This document shows positions 24,110 to 24,315 of a stretch of 24,315 nucleotides of DNA, one piece after another (position 1 is the first letter of the stretch; every line of letters begins with the position of its first letter). The translations under genes and the position numbers were made by a program. Source of the stretch: Pseudomonadota bacterium. GTDB lineage: Bacteria; Pseudomonadota; Alphaproteobacteria; Azospirillales; Azospirillaceae. The stretch lies in assembly GCA_023416195.1 (NCBI GenBank), contig JAEZID010000266.1, forward strand, positions 1 through 24,315, in the 5' to 3' direction. Under the pieces are notes generated by a model. That model saw only the letters and a list, made by a program, of their open reading frames with translations. It was not told the DNA's origin and did not search any database.

Positions 24110-24315
24110 TGAGCTGGTCCCCGTTTCCCGGACAGTCGGATAAGCTTGGTTCGCCCAGGATGAAGGACGGACCCGATGACGGGGAAACGGAAACGGTATT
24201 CGGCGGAGTTCAAGGCGAAGGTGGCACTGGAGGCGATCCGGGGCGAGCTGACGGTGTCGCAGCTGGTCGCCAAGCACGGCGTCCATCAGACGCTGATCAA
24301 CGCTTGGAAGAAGCA
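24110..24315 (+). mobile_element. Left end of an IS3-family insertion sequence, cut by the window edge
   Basis: TGAGCTGGTCCCCGTTTCCC at 24110-24129 looks like the terminal inverted repeat of IS3-family elements; it begins with TG, as usual. The start of orfA follows at 24176. The right end is outside the window, so the exact left boundary cannot be verified. Confidence 0.65.
24176..24315 (+). CDS. IS3-family transposase OrfA, N-terminal part
   Basis: The first 46 residues (MTGKRKRYSAEFKAKVALEA, then SQLVAKHGVHQTLINAWKK) are a helix-turn-helix of the type that opens IS3-family OrfA proteins. It binds the element's ends. The reading frame is intact to the window edge. In this family orfB with the DDE domain normally follows by a programmed frameshift; it is not visible here. 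GGACGGACCC-like sequence precedes the ATG, and a clear ribosome site is not obvious. Confidence 0.88.
   Translation, partial: MTGKRKRYSAEFKAKVALEAIRGELTVSQLVAKHGVHQTLINAWKK

Overview
The window looks like part of a plasmid or chromid of a high-GC alphaproteobacterium. Azospirillum or a close relative is my best guess. This rests on the RepA_C-type initiator with iterons, the ParA with a small ribbon-helix-helix-like partner, the gmd-fcl pair, and the many TPR glycosyltransferases. GDP-mannose dehydratase (noeL) and polysaccharide genes are known from an Azospirillum brasilense plasmid, but the species assignment is inference from memory, not a database match.

Left part (1-5250), replicon maintenance. 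About 700 bases without a recognisable gene carry a family of 21-bp repeats near the window edge. Next comes an ABC exporter (697-2502). A probable replication origin follows, with seven GGTCGGCAGATTCCCA-type iterons (2555-2829), and then the initiator gene rep (2867-3793). An eighth iteron lies after rep and a degenerate one inside the end of the ABC gene. A small DNA-binding partner gene (3922-4308) and parA (4407-5102) run on the minus strand. They are surrounded by many CATGA/TCATGA sites that look like an operator and centromere.

Middle and right part (5775-23748), surface glycan and glycosylation genes. gmd and fcl overlap by 17 bases and make GDP-L-fucose. They are followed by five TPR-glycosyltransferases on both sides of a secreted RTX-repeat protein gene (13927-15354). 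Three are SPINDLY/OGT-like (GT41) and two are GT9-like. In two places a GT41 gene and a GT9-like gene are joined by a 4-base ATGA overlap, once in each order. A strong terminator closes the RTX gene. A plus-strand run of GT41, GT9-like and three GT4-type genes (15560-23748) follows, with short gaps or overlaps.

Right edge (23755-24315), mobile DNA. A frameshifted 3' remnant of an IS66-family transposase gene is followed by the left end and the first 140 bases of orfA of an IS3-family element that runs out of the window.

Working model: the plasmid carries a glycosylation island that supplies GDP-fucose and several TPR-type transferases. The RTX protein embedded among them is the most obvious candidate acceptor. 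That link is inferred from gene position only.
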